From Janthinobacterium sp. B9-8 (GTDB lineage: Bacteria; Pseudomonadota; Gammaproteobacteria; Burkholderiales; Chitinibacteraceae), in NCBI RefSeq assembly GCF_000969645.2, contig NZ_CP014222.1:1335813-1399812 (forward strand): 64,000 nucleotides of DNA, written 5' to 3'. The first letter of the stretch is position 1. The number at the start of each line of letters is the position of its first letter. The position numbers were made by a program, and so were the translations under genes. The notes under the pieces are model-generated. The model saw only the letters and a list, made by a program, of their open reading frames with translations. It did no database searches and had not been told where the DNA came from. Positions 37,250-47,708 of this stretch are shown here, one piece after another.

Positions 37250-38818
37250 TTACCAGCTAGCGCGGCGCTGGCGTGTTTCACCATTGCCGGCCGGGCGTTC
37301 TGCACGTGGCGCACCGCGGTCGCTGCTACCATTGCGGAAGCTGCCTGGGTTGCTGTTGGTGTTGCCAGCGCCGCCGCCGAAGCTGCCACGCGCTTCACGT
37401 GATTCGCTGCCTGCATGGCCGCCAAAGCTGCTGCGCTCGCCTGCGCCACGGCTATCTGCACCGCGTGATTCATTGCGACGCTTGTCGCCGTAACCACCGC
37501 CATTGCCTGCACCGTAGCCGCCGCCATTGCCAGCGCTTGAGCCCGCATAGCCGCCACCACCTTGTGGACGCTTACCTTTGTAGCCACCGGAAGGCTTACG
37601 ATCGCCGTAGCCACCGCCTGCATTGCCGCCTTGACCTGGCTTGAAGCGTGCTTCAAGACCTGGCATAGAAACAGTGCCGAAATCGATGTTGTAACGACGA
37701 CGAATGCGTGTCAGCAACATGAAGTCGTTTTTAGTTACCAGTGAAATGGCTTTACCAGTACGGCCAGCACGACCAGTACGACCTACGCGGTGAATATAAT
37801 CTTCAGCAAAGCGTGGCAGGTCAAAATTTAGAACCAGGCCAATACCGGCAACGTCAATACCACGAGCAGCAACATCAGTTGCAACCAAGATATCGATTTC
37901 AGCACGGCGCAAACGATCCAATGTGCGGCGACGATCGCGTTGAGCCAAGTCACCGTGCATTGCTGCAGCGCGGAAGCCTTCCAGCTTCAGCCATTCAGCT
38001 AAGCCATCAGCGTCTGCTTTAGTTGCAGTAAATACAATTGATTGTGTTTCGCTGGCTTCTTTTAATAAAGCAGCAACCAGTTTTTGCTTGTGCTCGTAAC
38101 CGTCAGCGTAATGAACAGCTTGTTCGATTTGTGGCTGAGCGTTAGCGGTTACTTCCATTTCAACTAAGCGTGGGTCACGCAGCATTGGGCCGGCAAAGCG
38201 CTGTACTGTTTCTGAAAGTGTTGCAGAGAACAGGGCGGTTTGACGATCTTTTGGCATTGCAGAAACAATTGCTTCAACTTCGTCAATGAAACCCATGTCT
38301 AACATACGATCCGCTTCGTCCAGAACCAGCATATCTAAACGACCAAAGTCGATACGGCCGCCGCGCATCAGGTCAGATAAGCGACCTGGTGTAGCAACAA
38401 GTACATCGTAAGGCTGGGCTAACATACGGTTTTGTACTGGATAAGGAACACCGCCCACTACGCAAGCAACCTTGCAACGTGGGATGAGTTTGCAGTAATC
38501 TGTAGCAACTTTAGCAACTTGTTCAGCAAGTTCACGTGTTGGTGTAAGAACAAGAACGCGGGGGCCGCGTGCATTGTGCTTAGCCGGTTTAAACAGCTTG
38601 TGCAGTGCTGGCAATAAGAATGCAGCAGTCTTACCTGTACCTGTTTGAGCTGATGCCATCACATCATGGCCAGCCATCAATAATGGAACTGCAGCAGCTT
38701 GTACTGGAGTCGGTGTGGTGATACCAAGCTTAATCAACTCTTGCACTAATTCAGTGGCAAGGCCCATTTCGGCAAAAGCGTTAGGCGTAGTTTCAGAATG
38801 AGTTTCGCGATGTGGCAT
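37250..38818 (-). CDS. rhlE: DEAD-box ATP-dependent RNA helicase, RhlE type
   Basis: RNA helicase of the RhlE group, involved in ribosome assembly or RNA turnover, often cold-induced. Motifs in order: Q motif before TPTPVQAAAVPLLM, Walker A ASAQTGTGKTAAF, PTRELAEQV, VLDEADRMLDMGF (DEAD), SAT, and HRVGRTGRAGRTG. Residues about 385-522 are a low-complexity Gly/Arg/Ser/Asn tail with repeats such as GNGGGYG, typical of RNA-binding helicase tails. ATG 38818 has AAGGA just upstream; the in-frame extension to 38866 lies in the leader. Confidence 0.95.
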   Translation of the reverse strand: MPHRETHSETTPNAFAEMGLATELVQELIKLGITTPTPVQAAAVPLLMAGHDVMASAQTGTGKTAAFLLPALHKLFKPAKHNARGPRVLVLTPTRELAEQVAKVATDYCKLIPRCKVACVVGGVPYPVQNRMLAQPYDVLVATPGRLSDLMRGGRIDFGRLDMLVLDEADRMLDMGFIDEVEAIVSAMPKDRQTALFSATLSETVQRFAGPMLRDPRLVEMEVTANAQPQIEQAVHYADGYEHKQKLVAALLKEASETQSIVFTATKADADGLAEWLKLEGFRAAAMHGDLAQRDRRRTLDRLRRAEIDILVATDVAARGIDVAGIGLVLNFDLPRFAEDYIHRVGRTGRAGRTGKAISLVTKNDFMLLTRIRRRYNIDFGTVSMPGLEARFKPGQGGNAGGGYGDRKPSGGYKGKRPQGGGGYAGSSAGNGGGYGAGNGGGYGDKRRNESRGADSRGAGERSSFGGHAGSESREARGSFGGGAGNTNSNPGSFRNGSSDRGAPRAERPAGNGETRQRRASW

Positions 38819-39029
38819 GAATATTCCTTTGAATATATCCCGCGGCGAGCGGGAAGACGGGCGCATTCCGGAAGTAAATACGGAAACCGGCCGTCAGCGT
38901 TACATCGACGCTAACCGGTCAATCCGCATCTCATACAGCACAGGCGGGGGAAGGTCAGGGTACGATGGGGATTTGTGCTAAAGCACAAAGAAGGTTGCGG
39001 ATCATACCGATAGACAAGCGATTGTGCAA
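38819..39029 (-). promoter_or_regulatory. rhlE promoter and long structured 5' leader
   Basis: On the minus strand TTGCAC (39029-39024), a 17-bp spacer and TATGAT (39006-39001) form a good sigma-70 promoter, predicting a leader of about 175 nt before ATG 38818. The leader can form a stem AGCGT/ACGCT nested within ACCGG/CCGGT and a second TCCCGC/GCGGGA stem close to the ribosome site. Long structured leaders occur in cold-shock RNA helicase genes, so temperature control is possible. Confidence 0.55.
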
Positions 39030-39124
39030 GCTAAATCGTCTTAGCCCTCATGGTCGCCTGCTCGGCGGCGGCGCAATTAGCGCTGCTTATCTATTGTAGT
39101 GCAACAAAAGTCGTTACACTTTGA

Positions 39125-39153
39125 TTCACATCTAAAAGCCAGACAGGTAAAAT
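39125..39153 (+). promoter_or_regulatory. Probable sigma-70 promoter of acnB
   Basis: TTCACA (39125-39130), 17 bp, TAAAAT (39148-39153), about 57 bp before the acnB start. The 39030-39124 stretch holds no gene that I can see. Confidence 0.5.
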
Positions 39154-39209
39154 GTCACTAGTCTGAGTTTTTCTCGACACTATCCCATCATCACTTGAAA
39201 GGTCCAACC

Positions 39210-41783
39210 GTGCTAGAAGTCTATCGTCAGCATGTTGCAGAGCGCGCAGCACAGGGTATCCCAGCGCTTCCACTGAATGTGTCGCAAACAGTCGATCTGA
39301 TCGAGCTGTTGAAAAACCCGCCCTTGGGAGAAGAGGCCTTTCTTGTCGATCTGATTACTTACCGTGTGCCTGCCGGTGTAGATAATGCAGCCAAGGTAAA
39401 AGCATCCTACTTAGCTGCCGTCGCGCATGGTAGCGAAGTATGCAGCTTAATCAGCCGCGCCAAAGCCACAGAATTATTAGGTACCATGTTGGGCGGTTTT
39501 AATATTACGCCACTGGTTGATTTGTTAGATGACGAGAGTGTTGCCGCAATTGCCGCTGCCGCACTTTCTAAAACATTGCTTATGTTTGATGCATTTCACG
39601 ATGTAAAAACGAAAGCCGATGCAGGTAATGCCTTCGCCAAGCAAGTTTTACAATCCTGGGCTGATGCGGAATGGTTTACCAGCCGCCCGGCTGTGCCGGA
39701 AAAAGTAACGCTGACCGTATTTAAAGTTTCTGGCGAAACCAATACCGACGATTTATCCCCGGCCCCGGATGCATGGTCCCGCCCTGATATCCCATTGCAT
39801 GCACTGGCCATGCTAAAAAACCCGCGTCCGGGAATTGTGGCCGACCAGCCAGGCAGTGTTGGCCCGATCAAACAGCTGGATGTGCTCAAAAACAAAGGCC
39901 ACAAAATCGCTTATGTTGGCGATGTAGTGGGTACAGGTTCTTCACGTAAATCAGCGACCAACTCAGTACTATGGTTTACAGGGGACGATATTCCTTATGT
40001 GCCTAATAAGCGCTTTGGTGGTTTTTGCTTAGGTACAAAAATTGCGCCTATCTTCTTTAATACCATGGAAGATGCAGGCGCTTTACCGATTGAAGTGGAT
40101 GTTTCTACGCTTGAAACCGGTGATGTGATCGATGTTTACCCACTAAAAGGCAAAATCGAGAAAAATGGCGTTGTTGTTTCTACATTCAGCCTAAAAACCG
40201 ATGTACTGCTTGATGAAGTCCGTGCTGGCGGTCGTATTCCCTTAATTATTGGCCGTGGCTTAACCGACAAAGCGCGCGAAGCCTTGGGCCTAGTGCCGTC
40301 TACCGTATTCAAACGCCCAATTGCTCCTGCTGATTCTGGCAAAGGCTTTAGCCTGGCGCAAAAAATGGTCGGTAAGGCCTGTGGCGTAACCGGCGTTCGT
40401 CCGGGCACGTATTGCGAGCCACGCATGACTTCGGTGGGCTCCCAAGATACCACCGGCCCGATGACGCGTGACGAGTTAAAAGACTTAGCTTGCCTTGGCT
40501 TCTCCGCCGATCTAGTCATGCAATCGTTCTGTCACACTGCGGCTTATCCAAAGCCTGTTGACGTCAAAATGCATCACGAATTGCCAGAATTCATCTCAAC
40601 TCGTGGCGGTGTATCGCTGCGTCCGGGTGATGGTGTCATTCACTCCTGGCTCAATCGCTTATTGCTGCCAGATACAGTCGGCACCGGTGGCGACAGCCAT
40701 ACTCGTTTCCCGATTGGGATTTCTTTCCCTGCGGGCTCTGGCTTAGTAGCTTTTGCTGCGGCAACGGGTGTGATGCCGCTGGATATGCCTGAATCTGTGC
40801 TGGTGCGCTTTAAAGGCGAAATGCAGCCGGGCATTACACTGCGTGATTTGGTGAACGCCATTCCTCTGTATGCCATCAAGCAAGGTTTGCTCACGGTAGA
40901 AAAGAAAGGCAAACAAAATATTTTCTCCGGCCGCATCCTTGAAATCGAAGGCCTGCCTAAGCTGAAAGTTGAGCAAGCCTTTGAATTGTCTGATGCATCT
41001 GCTGAGCGTTCCGCTGCGGGTTGTTCTGTGCAACTTGATAAAGAGCCGATCGCTGAATACCTCACTTCAAACATTACTCTGATGAAGTGGATGATTGCTG
41101 AAGGCTATGCCGATGCCCGCACCTTGGCGCGTCGTATTGCTGCAATGGAAGAATGGCTGGCTAACCCTGTGCTGATGCAGCCAGATGCGGATGCTGAATA
41201 CGCCACGATTATTGAAATTGATCTGGCCGATATTAAAGAGCCGATTGTGGCGTGTCCGAATGATCCGGATGACGTGAAGTTCTTGTCTGAAGTGGCTGGC
41301 GACACCATTGATGAAGTGTTTATCGGCTCTTGCATGACCAATATTGGTCACTTCCGTGCCGCTTCCAAACTGCTGGAAGGCAAAAGCGATATCCCGGTTC
41401 GTTTGTGGATTGCGCCGCCAACCAAGATGGATGCGCAGCAGCTGACAGAAGAAGGCCATTACGGCGTATTAGGCCGCACTGGCGCGCGTATGGAAATGCC
41501 AGGCTGCTCATTATGTATGGGCAACCAAGCACAGGTACGTAAGGGCTCGACTGCGTTCTCCACCTCAACACGTAATTTCCCGAACCGTTTAGGGATTGAT
41601 ACTCGTGTTTATCTGGGCTCCGCTGAGCTGGCTTCAGTTTGCGCGATGTTGGGTAAGATTCCAACGCATGCAGAATACCTCGCAAATATTGGCATTCTTG
41701 AGCAAAAATCGGACGAAGTGTACCGTTATCTGAATTTTGATCAAATCAAGCGCTATAGCGATATTGCAGCAGAAGTGAAGTAA
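39210..41783 (+). CDS. acnB: Aconitate hydratase B
   Basis: TCA-cycle enzyme interconverting citrate and isocitrate with a 4Fe-4S cluster. AcnB domain order is seen: N-terminal HEAT-like helical domain ([22 protein letters not shown]), swivel domain (about 165-380), then the cluster-bearing domains. Cluster cysteines lie in the segments [13 protein letters not shown] and [11 protein letters not shown]. The GTG at 39210 is chosen because GAAAGG is 7 bp upstream and the family starts there; the frame runs back to a TTG at 39195. Length 857 residues. Confidence 0.96.
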   Translation: MLEVYRQHVAERAAQGIPALPLNVSQTVDLIELLKNPPLGEEAFLVDLITYRVPAGVDNAAKVKASYLAAVAHGSEVCSLISRAKATELLGTMLGGFNITPLVDLLDDESVAAIAAAALSKTLLMFDAFHDVKTKADAGNAFAKQVLQSWADAEWFTSRPAVPEKVTLTVFKVSGETNTDDLSPAPDAWSRPDIPLHALAMLKNPRPGIVADQPGSVGPIKQLDVLKNKGHKIAYVGDVVGTGSSRKSATNSVLWFTGDDIPYVPNKRFGGFCLGTKIAPIFFNTMEDAGALPIEVDVSTLETGDVIDVYPLKGKIEKNGVVVSTFSLKTDVLLDEVRAGGRIPLIIGRGLTDKAREALGLVPSTVFKRPIAPADSGKGFSLAQKMVGKACGVTGVRPGTYCEPRMTSVGSQDTTGPMTRDELKDLACLGFSADLVMQSFCHTAAYPKPVDVKMHHELPEFISTRGGVSLRPGDGVIHSWLNRLLLPDTVGTGGDSHTRFPIGISFPAGSGLVAFAAATGVMPLDMPESVLVRFKGEMQPGITLRDLVNAIPLYAIKQGLLTVEKKGKQNIFSGRILEIEGLPKLKVEQAFELSDASAERSAAGCSVQLDKEPIAEYLTSNITLMKWMIAEGYADARTLARRIAAMEEWLANPVLMQPDADAEYATIIEIDLADIKEPIVACPNDPDDVKFLSEVAGDTIDEVFIGSCMTNIGHFRAASKLLEGKSDIPVRLWIAPPTKMDAQQLTEEGHYGVLGRTGARMEMPGCSLCMGNQAQVRKGSTAFSTSTRNFPNRLGIDTRVYLGSAELASVCAMLGKIPTHAEYLANIGILEQKSDEVYRYLNFDQIKRYSDIAAEVK

Positions 41784-41791
41784 AAAGACGA

Positions 41792-41825
41792 AGCCACCAC
41801 TTGCTCTGTGAAGTGGTGGCTTTTT
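41792..41825 (+). terminator. Rho-independent terminator of acnB
   Basis: AGCCACCACTT (41792-41802) and AAGTGGTGGCT (41811-41821) form an 11-bp stem followed by T residues. Confidence 0.92.
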
Positions 41826-41890
41826 AGATGATTGCACTAGATAACTTGCCTAAAGTGGCTTGTTTCGGCGAAAATCACGATCCTTTGCGA

Positions 41891-41916
41891 GTCGGGCGCC
41901 ATGCCCGGCTTTTTTA
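41891..41916 (+). terminator. Second terminator-like stem after acnB
   Basis: CGGGC (41893-41897) pairs with GCCCG (41903-41907) and is followed by CTTTTTT. It would catch read-through from acnB before the Rieske gene. The short stem makes this moderate. Confidence 0.6.
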
Positions 41917-42006
41917 TTGATGGCTTGCCCACCCATCTGATGTTCGCTGTGGATACAGCGGCAGTGGCAAGACCTCTTAGACCTTCTCTTTTTGGGGGTG
42001 TGGGAT

Positions 42007-43116
42007 ATGTCCAACTTGGCAAATATTGCCGTTGTGCAAGACACAATCGATTCACAATTACCGGTAAGTGCTTATTTTGACGAGTCGCTTTACCAGGTAG
42101 AACAAGACCGCTTATTTGCCCGCGGCCCGCGTTATATCGGCCATGAATTGATGGTGCCCGAAATCGGCGATTATCATGTGCTAGAGGCAGATCATCACGC
42201 ACGATATTTAAAGCGCAGTGAAGAAGGTGTGAGCCTGCTTTCCAATGTATGCCGTCATCGCCAAGCCTTAATGCTGGAAGGACGGGGCAATCAATCACAT
42301 ACAGTCTGCCCCATTCATCGCTGGACTTACGATGCAAAAGGGACGCTATTAGGTGCGCCACACTTTAAAAAAAATCCTTGCCTGCATTTACCCAATACAC
42401 CCATACAAGCATGGAATGGCTTATTGTTTGAATCTGGGCGGGATATTGAAGGTGATTTAAAAAACCTGGGCGTTGCTAAAGATTTAGATTTCTCTAAATA
42501 TGTATTTCATAGCGTAGTGGTCGATGAATATGAAGGCAATTGGAAAACATTTATTGAAGTTTATTTAGAAGATTATCACGTAGATCCCTTTCACCCCGGT
42601 CTTGGGCGCTTTGTAGAATGCGCTGATTTAGCTTGGGAGTTTGGTGATTGGTATTCGGTTCAAACGGTGGGTGTGCATAATGCATTAGGCCGGCCCGGCT
42701 CTCAGGTTTATTCAAATTGGCATGCCGAATTAATGCGTTATGACCAGGGCAAAGCGCTAAAGCATGGTGCAATCTGGCTCACCTATTACCCCAATATTAT
42801 GGTGGAGTGGTATCCGCATACGCTGGTGATTTCAACCATTATTCCAACGGGGCCACGCAGCTATAAAAATGTGGTTGAATTTTATTACCCAGAGGATATT
42901 GCATGGTTTGAGCCTGAGTTATTAGCCGCAGAACAGGCTGCTTATGCAGAAACCGCTGTTGAGGATCAGGATATTATCCGTAGAATGGAAGCGGGCCGTA
43001 GTGCGCTATATGCAGCGGGGCGTAATGAAACCGGGCCATATCAAAGCCCAATGGAAGATGGTATGCGCCATTTTCATGCGTTTTTACGGCGGGAATTAGG
43101 CAGCACAATTCGTTAA
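42007..43116 (+). CDS. Rieske 2Fe-2S aromatic-ring-hydroxylating-type oxygenase, alpha subunit
   Basis: 369 residues. An N-terminal Rieske domain binds 2Fe-2S through CRHRQAL and CPIHRWTYD (CxH ... CxxH), at about residues 80-105. The C-terminal catalytic domain holds the mononuclear iron site near EDYHVDPFHPGLG. No reductase, ferredoxin or small-subunit gene is adjacent, so electron partners are elsewhere and the substrate is unknown. ATG 42007 is chosen over a TTG at 41992. It is flanked by terminators and is probably a single-gene unit. Confidence 0.87.
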   Translation: MSNLANIAVVQDTIDSQLPVSAYFDESLYQVEQDRLFARGPRYIGHELMVPEIGDYHVLEADHHARYLKRSEEGVSLLSNVCRHRQALMLEGRGNQSHTVCPIHRWTYDAKGTLLGAPHFKKNPCLHLPNTPIQAWNGLLFESGRDIEGDLKNLGVAKDLDFSKYVFHSVVVDEYEGNWKTFIEVYLEDYHVDPFHPGLGRFVECADLAWEFGDWYSVQTVGVHNALGRPGSQVYSNWHAELMRYDQGKALKHGAIWLTYYPNIMVEWYPHTLVISTIIPTGPRSYKNVVEFYYPEDIAWFEPELLAAEQAAYAETAVEDQDIIRRMEAGRSALYAAGRNETGPYQSPMEDGMRHFHAFLRRELGSTIR

Positions 43117-43130
43117 GCGCAATTATTTTT

Positions 43131-43160
43131 AAAATGGCAGCCTAGTGCTGCCATTTTTTA
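43131..43160 (+). terminator. Rho-independent terminator after the Rieske gene
   Basis: AAAATGGCAG (43131-43140) pairs with CTGCCATTTT (43148-43157) and continues into T residues. Confidence 0.9.
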
Positions 43161-43261
43161 TGAACGTAGAAAGCATAAGGAAAGATAGTGTATTTGCTGT
43201 GTAATTATGCGGTAGAATAAATGCCACGTAATTAAATAAATACACTTTCTGTTTAAGGAAT

Positions 43262-43792
43262 ATGATGCGATTACTGAGTGCGCTACTTTGTTTGTTGATT
43301 GCAGGTCATGCCCAGGCCGAGATTAAACCCGGCGTAATGATTGATTTTGCAGCAGGAAGATCGCAGCACTCCAATAGCCGCACATCAGAATACGATGCGG
43401 CTTTTTCCGGGCAAATTGCCTATCAAATTAATCCATATTTCGCAATTGAAGGGCAGTTTGTTGCACTTGGTATTGTCAGCCCCTTATTTGATAGCCTGAC
43501 AACGATGTTTGATAAAGAAGCTTATTACACGCCCAGTGCCAATTATGGTGTTTCTGCTATTGGCAGCCTACCGATTAATGAGCGCTTCGATTTACAGGCA
43601 AAATTAGGCATTGGTCGGACACGTTTTGAAAGCGGACGCTTAGGCGCCAAAGATTATTATAAAACCGATAGCAATGTGGGCCTTGCATTACGCATGGCAT
43701 TAGGCAGTCATTGGGCTTTAAAGATTGAACATCAATATTTTAATCAGGCAAAAGTAAATACCACACTTTTGGGTGGTCAATACCATTTTTAA
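43262..43792 (+). CDS. Small outer-membrane beta-barrel protein
   Basis: 176-residue precursor. The signal peptide ends at GHAQA/EI (about residue 19). The mature part alternates polar and aromatic residues as in an eight-strand OmpA/OmpX-like barrel and ends LLGGQYHF with the terminal Phe needed for BAM recognition. AAGGAAT lies just before the start; a second ATG follows directly. No neighbour suggests a role. Confidence 0.75.
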   Translation: MMRLLSALLCLLIAGHAQAEIKPGVMIDFAAGRSQHSNSRTSEYDAAFSGQIAYQINPYFAIEGQFVALGIVSPLFDSLTTMFDKEAYYTPSANYGVSAIGSLPINERFDLQAKLGIGRTRFESGRLGAKDYYKTDSNVGLALRMALGSHWALKIEHQYFNQAKVNTTLLGGQYHF

Positions 43793-43797
43793 GCAAA

Positions 43798-43828
43798 TAT
43801 AGATGAGGGTTTGATGCCCTCATCTATA
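43798..43828. terminator. Stem-loop between the beta-barrel gene and mltA
   Basis: TATAGATGAGGG (43798-43809) pairs with CCCTCATCTATA (43817-43828) in a perfect 12-bp stem. It stands between converging genes and may end both, although no T run follows. Confidence 0.6.
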
Positions 43829-43868
43829 AATATGCAAAAAATATCAGATTGTTTTTAAGATGCGGCTA

Positions 43869-45029
43869 TTAATTCGCCGCAGGCAGGGGGTGATGATTGG
43901 GCCAAAGCAGCCAAAGTTGCCCACTTTGTTTCATTTTTCCAGCCAGCTCACCCGCAGCATCGCCAGTACCCCAAAAAAAATCAGCGCGTACCGTGCCATG
44001 GATTGCTCCACCCGTATCTTGGGCTGCAACCAGCCGGTGAATGCCTCCACCGTTATCCGGTCTGTCCGTTGCAATAAAGGCCATACTTCCCAAAGGAATC
44101 ATTTTCTTATCAACGGCAATGCTAAAGCCTGCGGTTAAAGGTATATTTTGCGCACCAACTGGGCCGTCATTCGAGGGAGGGAGGGTGCGAAAGAAAACAT
44201 AGCTGGGGTTGCTATCAAGCAGTGTTTCTATTTGCGCAGGATTTGCATCTGCCCAGCTTCTGATCGTTTGCATCGATACATCGGCCGCTTTTAATTTTCC
44301 TTGCTCAACCAGCCAGCGCCCAACGGGTTTGTAAGGGTGCCCGTTCTGATCTGCATAACCTAAGCGCAACTGCTTGCCATCTGCTAAACGTACACGGCCA
44401 GAGCCCTGTATTTGCAAAAACTGCACATCCATAGGGCTTTCCAACCAAGCCAAAACGGGTGCATCAATATTGTTTTTTACGATATCGGCACGATTGAAAT
44501 AAGGGACTAATTTATTGGCGATTACCCGGCCACGCACCCGTTTGCCTTTTAGCTCGGGGTAAAGCTCCGCCAGCTCCACCGTAATCATATCTTTAGGAGG
44601 TGCGTACACGGGGTAGGGAGCGAGCGTGGTTTTTTGTAAACTGCCTGGGTAGACTGGCTCGTAATAGCCAGTAATCAGGCCCGTTTGGCTACCATCAGCA
44701 TTAGTCAGCTGATAAGGGCTAAAGCGCGATTCAATAAATTGTTGCGCGCTGTGAGCCGGTATGTTCTTGGCCTCACTGCATAATTTAAGCCAAGGCTCTT
44801 GTTTTAATTTTGGGCAAGATTTTTGCCAAGCTGCAAAACTAGCGCTTAAATCGTCCCCTGGCCAGTTAGGCAGTTTTTGCCAAGTGCTGGACTGATAAAC
44901 AGCGTGAGCAGGTTGAGACGCTGTTTGCTTTGGTAAAGAAGGTGGTGAAGGAGGCGTGGCACAGGCAGTAAAAAGCCCCGCAGCAAGGGCGGCGAGGCTG
45001 AGGGAGCGACTAGAGCGAATATCAATCAT
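43869..45029 (-). CDS. mltA: Membrane-bound lytic murein transglycosylase A
   Basis: Lipoprotein that cleaves peptidoglycan glycan strands. The N-terminal signal ends at LFTAC (acylated Cys about 23). The MltA domain (about 110-270, with GLITGYYEPVYPGS) is followed by the 3D domain with its three conserved aspartates (ATDRPDNGG, AAQDTGGAIHG, RADFFWGTGD). The start overlaps the upstream PhaM-like gene by 4 bp. Length 386 residues. Confidence 0.95.
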   Translation of the reverse strand: MIDIRSSRSLSLAALAAGLFTACATPPSPPSLPKQTASQPAHAVYQSSTWQKLPNWPGDDLSASFAAWQKSCPKLKQEPWLKLCSEAKNIPAHSAQQFIESRFSPYQLTNADGSQTGLITGYYEPVYPGSLQKTTLAPYPVYAPPKDMITVELAELYPELKGKRVRGRVIANKLVPYFNRADIVKNNIDAPVLAWLESPMDVQFLQIQGSGRVRLADGKQLRLGYADQNGHPYKPVGRWLVEQGKLKAADVSMQTIRSWADANPAQIETLLDSNPSYVFFRTLPPSNDGPVGAQNIPLTAGFSIAVDKKMIPLGSMAFIATDRPDNGGGIHRLVAAQDTGGAIHGTVRADFFWGTGDAAGELAGKMKQSGQLWLLWPNHHPLPAAN

Positions 45030-45271
45030 GGGTCCTTTGGGTCGAGTCCTTGTTTGAAAGCAGCAATTCCTGCTTTTTGCATTTCTAAGGTTTTAACCGT
45101 GATTTGCAGCATGCCTACCTGCATGGAGAGCCATTGCTCTACCGTGCGGCATTCTGCAATTTTACGATCAATTTCTTCGATCGTCATGGGCGGAGTAAAT
45201 GGGCTTCCCGCCGCAGGCTTAAAAAATTGGGTAAACAAGCCGAATGGATCATTAGGGTTGTAGTCACTCAT
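45026..45271 (-). CDS. phaM: PhaM-like PHA granule-associated protein
   Basis: 81 residues: an N-terminal NPNDPFGLFTQFF segment, then TPPMTIEEIDRKIAECRTVEQWLSM and a helix QVGMLQITVKTLEMQKAGI. This pattern matches the conserved part of PhaM, which in Cupriavidus binds PHB synthase and the nucleoid and spreads granules at division; the basic DNA-binding C-terminal tail of that protein is absent here. Start 45271 is chosen over 45307. It overlaps mltA by 4 bp. A phasin gene is in the same window at 51573. Confidence 0.7.
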   Translation of the reverse strand: MSDYNPNDPFGLFTQFFKPAAGSPFTPPMTIEEIDRKIAECRTVEQWLSMQVGMLQITVKTLEMQKAGIAAFKQGLDPKDP

Positions 45272-45292
45272 ATCGTTCCCTTCGCTGGCAAA

Positions 45293-45328
45293 TAAAAAAC
45301 CCGGCATCTGACAAGCAGAAATGCCGGG
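45293..45328 (-). terminator. Rho-independent terminator of maeB
   Basis: CCCGGCAT (45300-45307) pairs with ATGCCGGG (45321-45328); on the minus strand the stem is followed by six T residues. It lies between maeB and the PhaM-like gene. Confidence 0.88.
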
Positions 45329-45340
45329 CTTACTTTACAA

Positions 45341-47611
45341 CTAGTCTCTGGCTGCAGCTTCTACTGCGGCCAAAGCCGACATATTGACAATGCGGCGTAC
45401 TGAAGCCGTTGGCGTCAGAATATGCACTGGCGCAGCCAAGCCCATTAACATCGGGCCAATCGTTACGCCATCACCGCTAGTCATCTTCAATAAATTGAAG
45501 GAGATATTGGCAGAATCCAGGTTAGGCATAATCAACAGGTTTGCCTCACCTTTCAGTGTGGATGTTGGAAATACTTGCTGACGTACTGCGGCAGACAAAG
45601 CGGCATCGCCGTGCATTTCACCATCGACCTCCAGATCTGGCGCGCGTTCACGCAAGATGGCCAACGTAGCGCGCATTTTACGTGATGATGGCGTATCCAT
45701 ACTGCCAAAATTAGAATGGCTCAGTAAGGCAACCTTAGGCTGAATACCAAATTTACGCACGGTATCGGCGGCCATCAGGGTAATCTCGGCCAATTCTTCA
45801 GGATTTGGATCGTGATTAACGTAAGTATCTGTAATAAACACATTGCCCGTTGGTAAGAGCAAGGCATTCATTGCCGCAGTGACTTTGGCACCTTCACGTA
45901 AGCCCAGAACATTGTTGACATACCAGTGGTGCCGCTGATACTGACCATAAGTACCGCAAATCATGGCATCCGCTTCGCCACGTTTCAGCATTAAAGCACC
46001 GATCAACGTTGTTTTACGGCGGACTTCGGCTTTAGCTAGCTCTTCTGCTACACCGCGACGCTTCATAATGTCGTGGTATTCCATCCAGTATTCGCGGAAA
46101 CGCGGGTCGTCTTCCTGATTGCACAGCTGAAAATCTACACCTGCTTTAATTCGCAAGCCGAGCTTTTCGATGCGATTTTCAATAATGGCAGGGCGGCCAA
46201 TAATAATCGGCTGGCAAATGCCCATATCAACCACTTCTTGCACCGCATGCAAGACGCGCTCGTCTTCACCTTCGCAGAAAATCACCCGTTTATTGGCTTT
46301 TTTCGCGGCAGTAAAGACTGGGCGCATAAATAAATTCGATTTATATACGAATTGCGTCAGCTCTTCGATATACACGCCCCAGTCTTCAATTGGGCGGGTT
46401 GCAACGCCCGATTCCATTGCCGCACGTGCTACAGCAGGGGCAATTTTGATAATCAGACGTGGATCAAAGGGTTTTGGAATCAGGTAATCAGGGCCAAAGC
46501 TTAAATTCTGGCCACCGTATGCATCGGCAACGACATCGGATTGCTCAGCATGCGCCAATTCAGCAATCGCATTCACCGCAGCATGCTTCATCGCTTCATT
46601 AATCGTGGTGGCGCCAACATCCAGCGCACCACGGAAAATAAACGGGAAGCAAAGTACATTATTAACTTGGTTTGGGTAATCCGAGCGGCCTGTGCAAACA
46701 ATCGCATCGCTGCGTGCGGCACGCGCATCCGGCGGAGTGATTTCCGGATCAGGATTCGCCAGTGCCAAAATCAGCGGGGTAGCTGACATCAGCTGAATCA
46801 TATCGCCGGTAACAAGGCCCGCACCTGACAGCCCCAAGAAGATATCTGCTCCCACCAGTGCGTCTTTAAGCGTGCGTGATTCTGTGGTTTGCGCGTAGCG
46901 CTGTTTGGTTTCATCCAGCGGGCCACGGCCTACAAAAATCACGCCTTTGGAATCGCAAACGGTCACGTTTTCACGTTTTACACCTAAGGATACCAGTAAG
47001 TCTAAACAAGCAATGGCCGCCGCACCTGCGCCTGAGGCCACTAGTTTTACTTCGTCAATTTTTTTGCCGATCAAACGTAAGCCATTTTTAACGGCAGCAC
47101 CCACAATAATCGCAGTGCCATGCTGGTCGTCGTGAAAGACGGGGATTTTCATCCGCTCACGCAGCATTTTTTCAACGTAGAAGCATTCTGGCGCTTTAAT
47201 GTCTTCTAAGTTAATCCCGCCGAAAGTGGGCTCAAGCGAGGCAATGATTTCAACGAGCTTTACAGGGTCTTTTTCTTCGATTTCGATATCGAATACATCA
47301 ATTCCGGCGAATTTTTTAAATAAAACGCCTTTCCCTTCCATGACCGGCTTGCTCGCTAACGGGCCGATATCGCCCAAGCCAAGTACTGCAGTGCCATTGG
47401 TGATGACCGCGACTAAATTGCCTCGCGCAGTAAGGTTGCGCGCTTCGTTAGGATCTTCAACGATGGCATCGCATGCAGCCGCAACGCCTGGAGAGTAAGC
47501 CAGCGCTAAATCGCGTTGGCTTGATAAAGCCTTAGTAGGCATAACCTGAATTTTACCTGGCTTAGGAAAGCGGTGATATTCGAGGGCTTTCTTGCGAATT
47601 TCTTCGTCCAT
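45341..47611 (-). CDS. maeB: NADP-dependent malic enzyme (MaeB type, with phosphotransacetylase domain)
   Basis: Converts malate to pyruvate with NADPH, which also feeds PHB synthesis. Malic enzyme N-domain ([25 protein letters not shown]), NAD(P) domain with [16 protein letters not shown], and a C-terminal PTA-like domain (about 430-756) that is usually regulatory rather than catalytic. Start 47611 has AAGGGA upstream; the frame extends to a TTG at 47629. Length 756 residues is typical. Confidence 0.95.
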   Translation of the reverse strand: MDEEIRKKALEYHRFPKPGKIQVMPTKALSSQRDLALAYSPGVAAACDAIVEDPNEARNLTARGNLVAVITNGTAVLGLGDIGPLASKPVMEGKGVLFKKFAGIDVFDIEIEEKDPVKLVEIIASLEPTFGGINLEDIKAPECFYVEKMLRERMKIPVFHDDQHGTAIIVGAAVKNGLRLIGKKIDEVKLVASGAGAAAIACLDLLVSLGVKRENVTVCDSKGVIFVGRGPLDETKQRYAQTTESRTLKDALVGADIFLGLSGAGLVTGDMIQLMSATPLILALANPDPEITPPDARAARSDAIVCTGRSDYPNQVNNVLCFPFIFRGALDVGATTINEAMKHAAVNAIAELAHAEQSDVVADAYGGQNLSFGPDYLIPKPFDPRLIIKIAPAVARAAMESGVATRPIEDWGVYIEELTQFVYKSNLFMRPVFTAAKKANKRVIFCEGEDERVLHAVQEVVDMGICQPIIIGRPAIIENRIEKLGLRIKAGVDFQLCNQEDDPRFREYWMEYHDIMKRRGVAEELAKAEVRRKTTLIGALMLKRGEADAMICGTYGQYQRHHWYVNNVLGLREGAKVTAAMNALLLPTGNVFITDTYVNHDPNPEELAEITLMAADTVRKFGIQPKVALLSHSNFGSMDTPSSRKMRATLAILRERAPDLEVDGEMHGDAALSAAVRQQVFPTSTLKGEANLLIMPNLDSANISFNLLKMTSGDGVTIGPMLMGLAAPVHILTPTASVRRIVNMSALAAVEAAARD

Positions 47612-47708
47612 ATTTGTATCCCTTGTCAAAAACTGATGTTCGGCTTAGATGCTGTGCTTTCTTTAAGCATGTTGTAATCAGGTGTTTCAGTAGTTGTTAA
47701 AATTGTGT

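Noticed and set aside
37240..37656. Ala/Val-rich frames on both strands at the rhlE 3' end
   Set aside because: They are frame-shifted or antisense readings of the Gly-rich repeat tail of RhlE.
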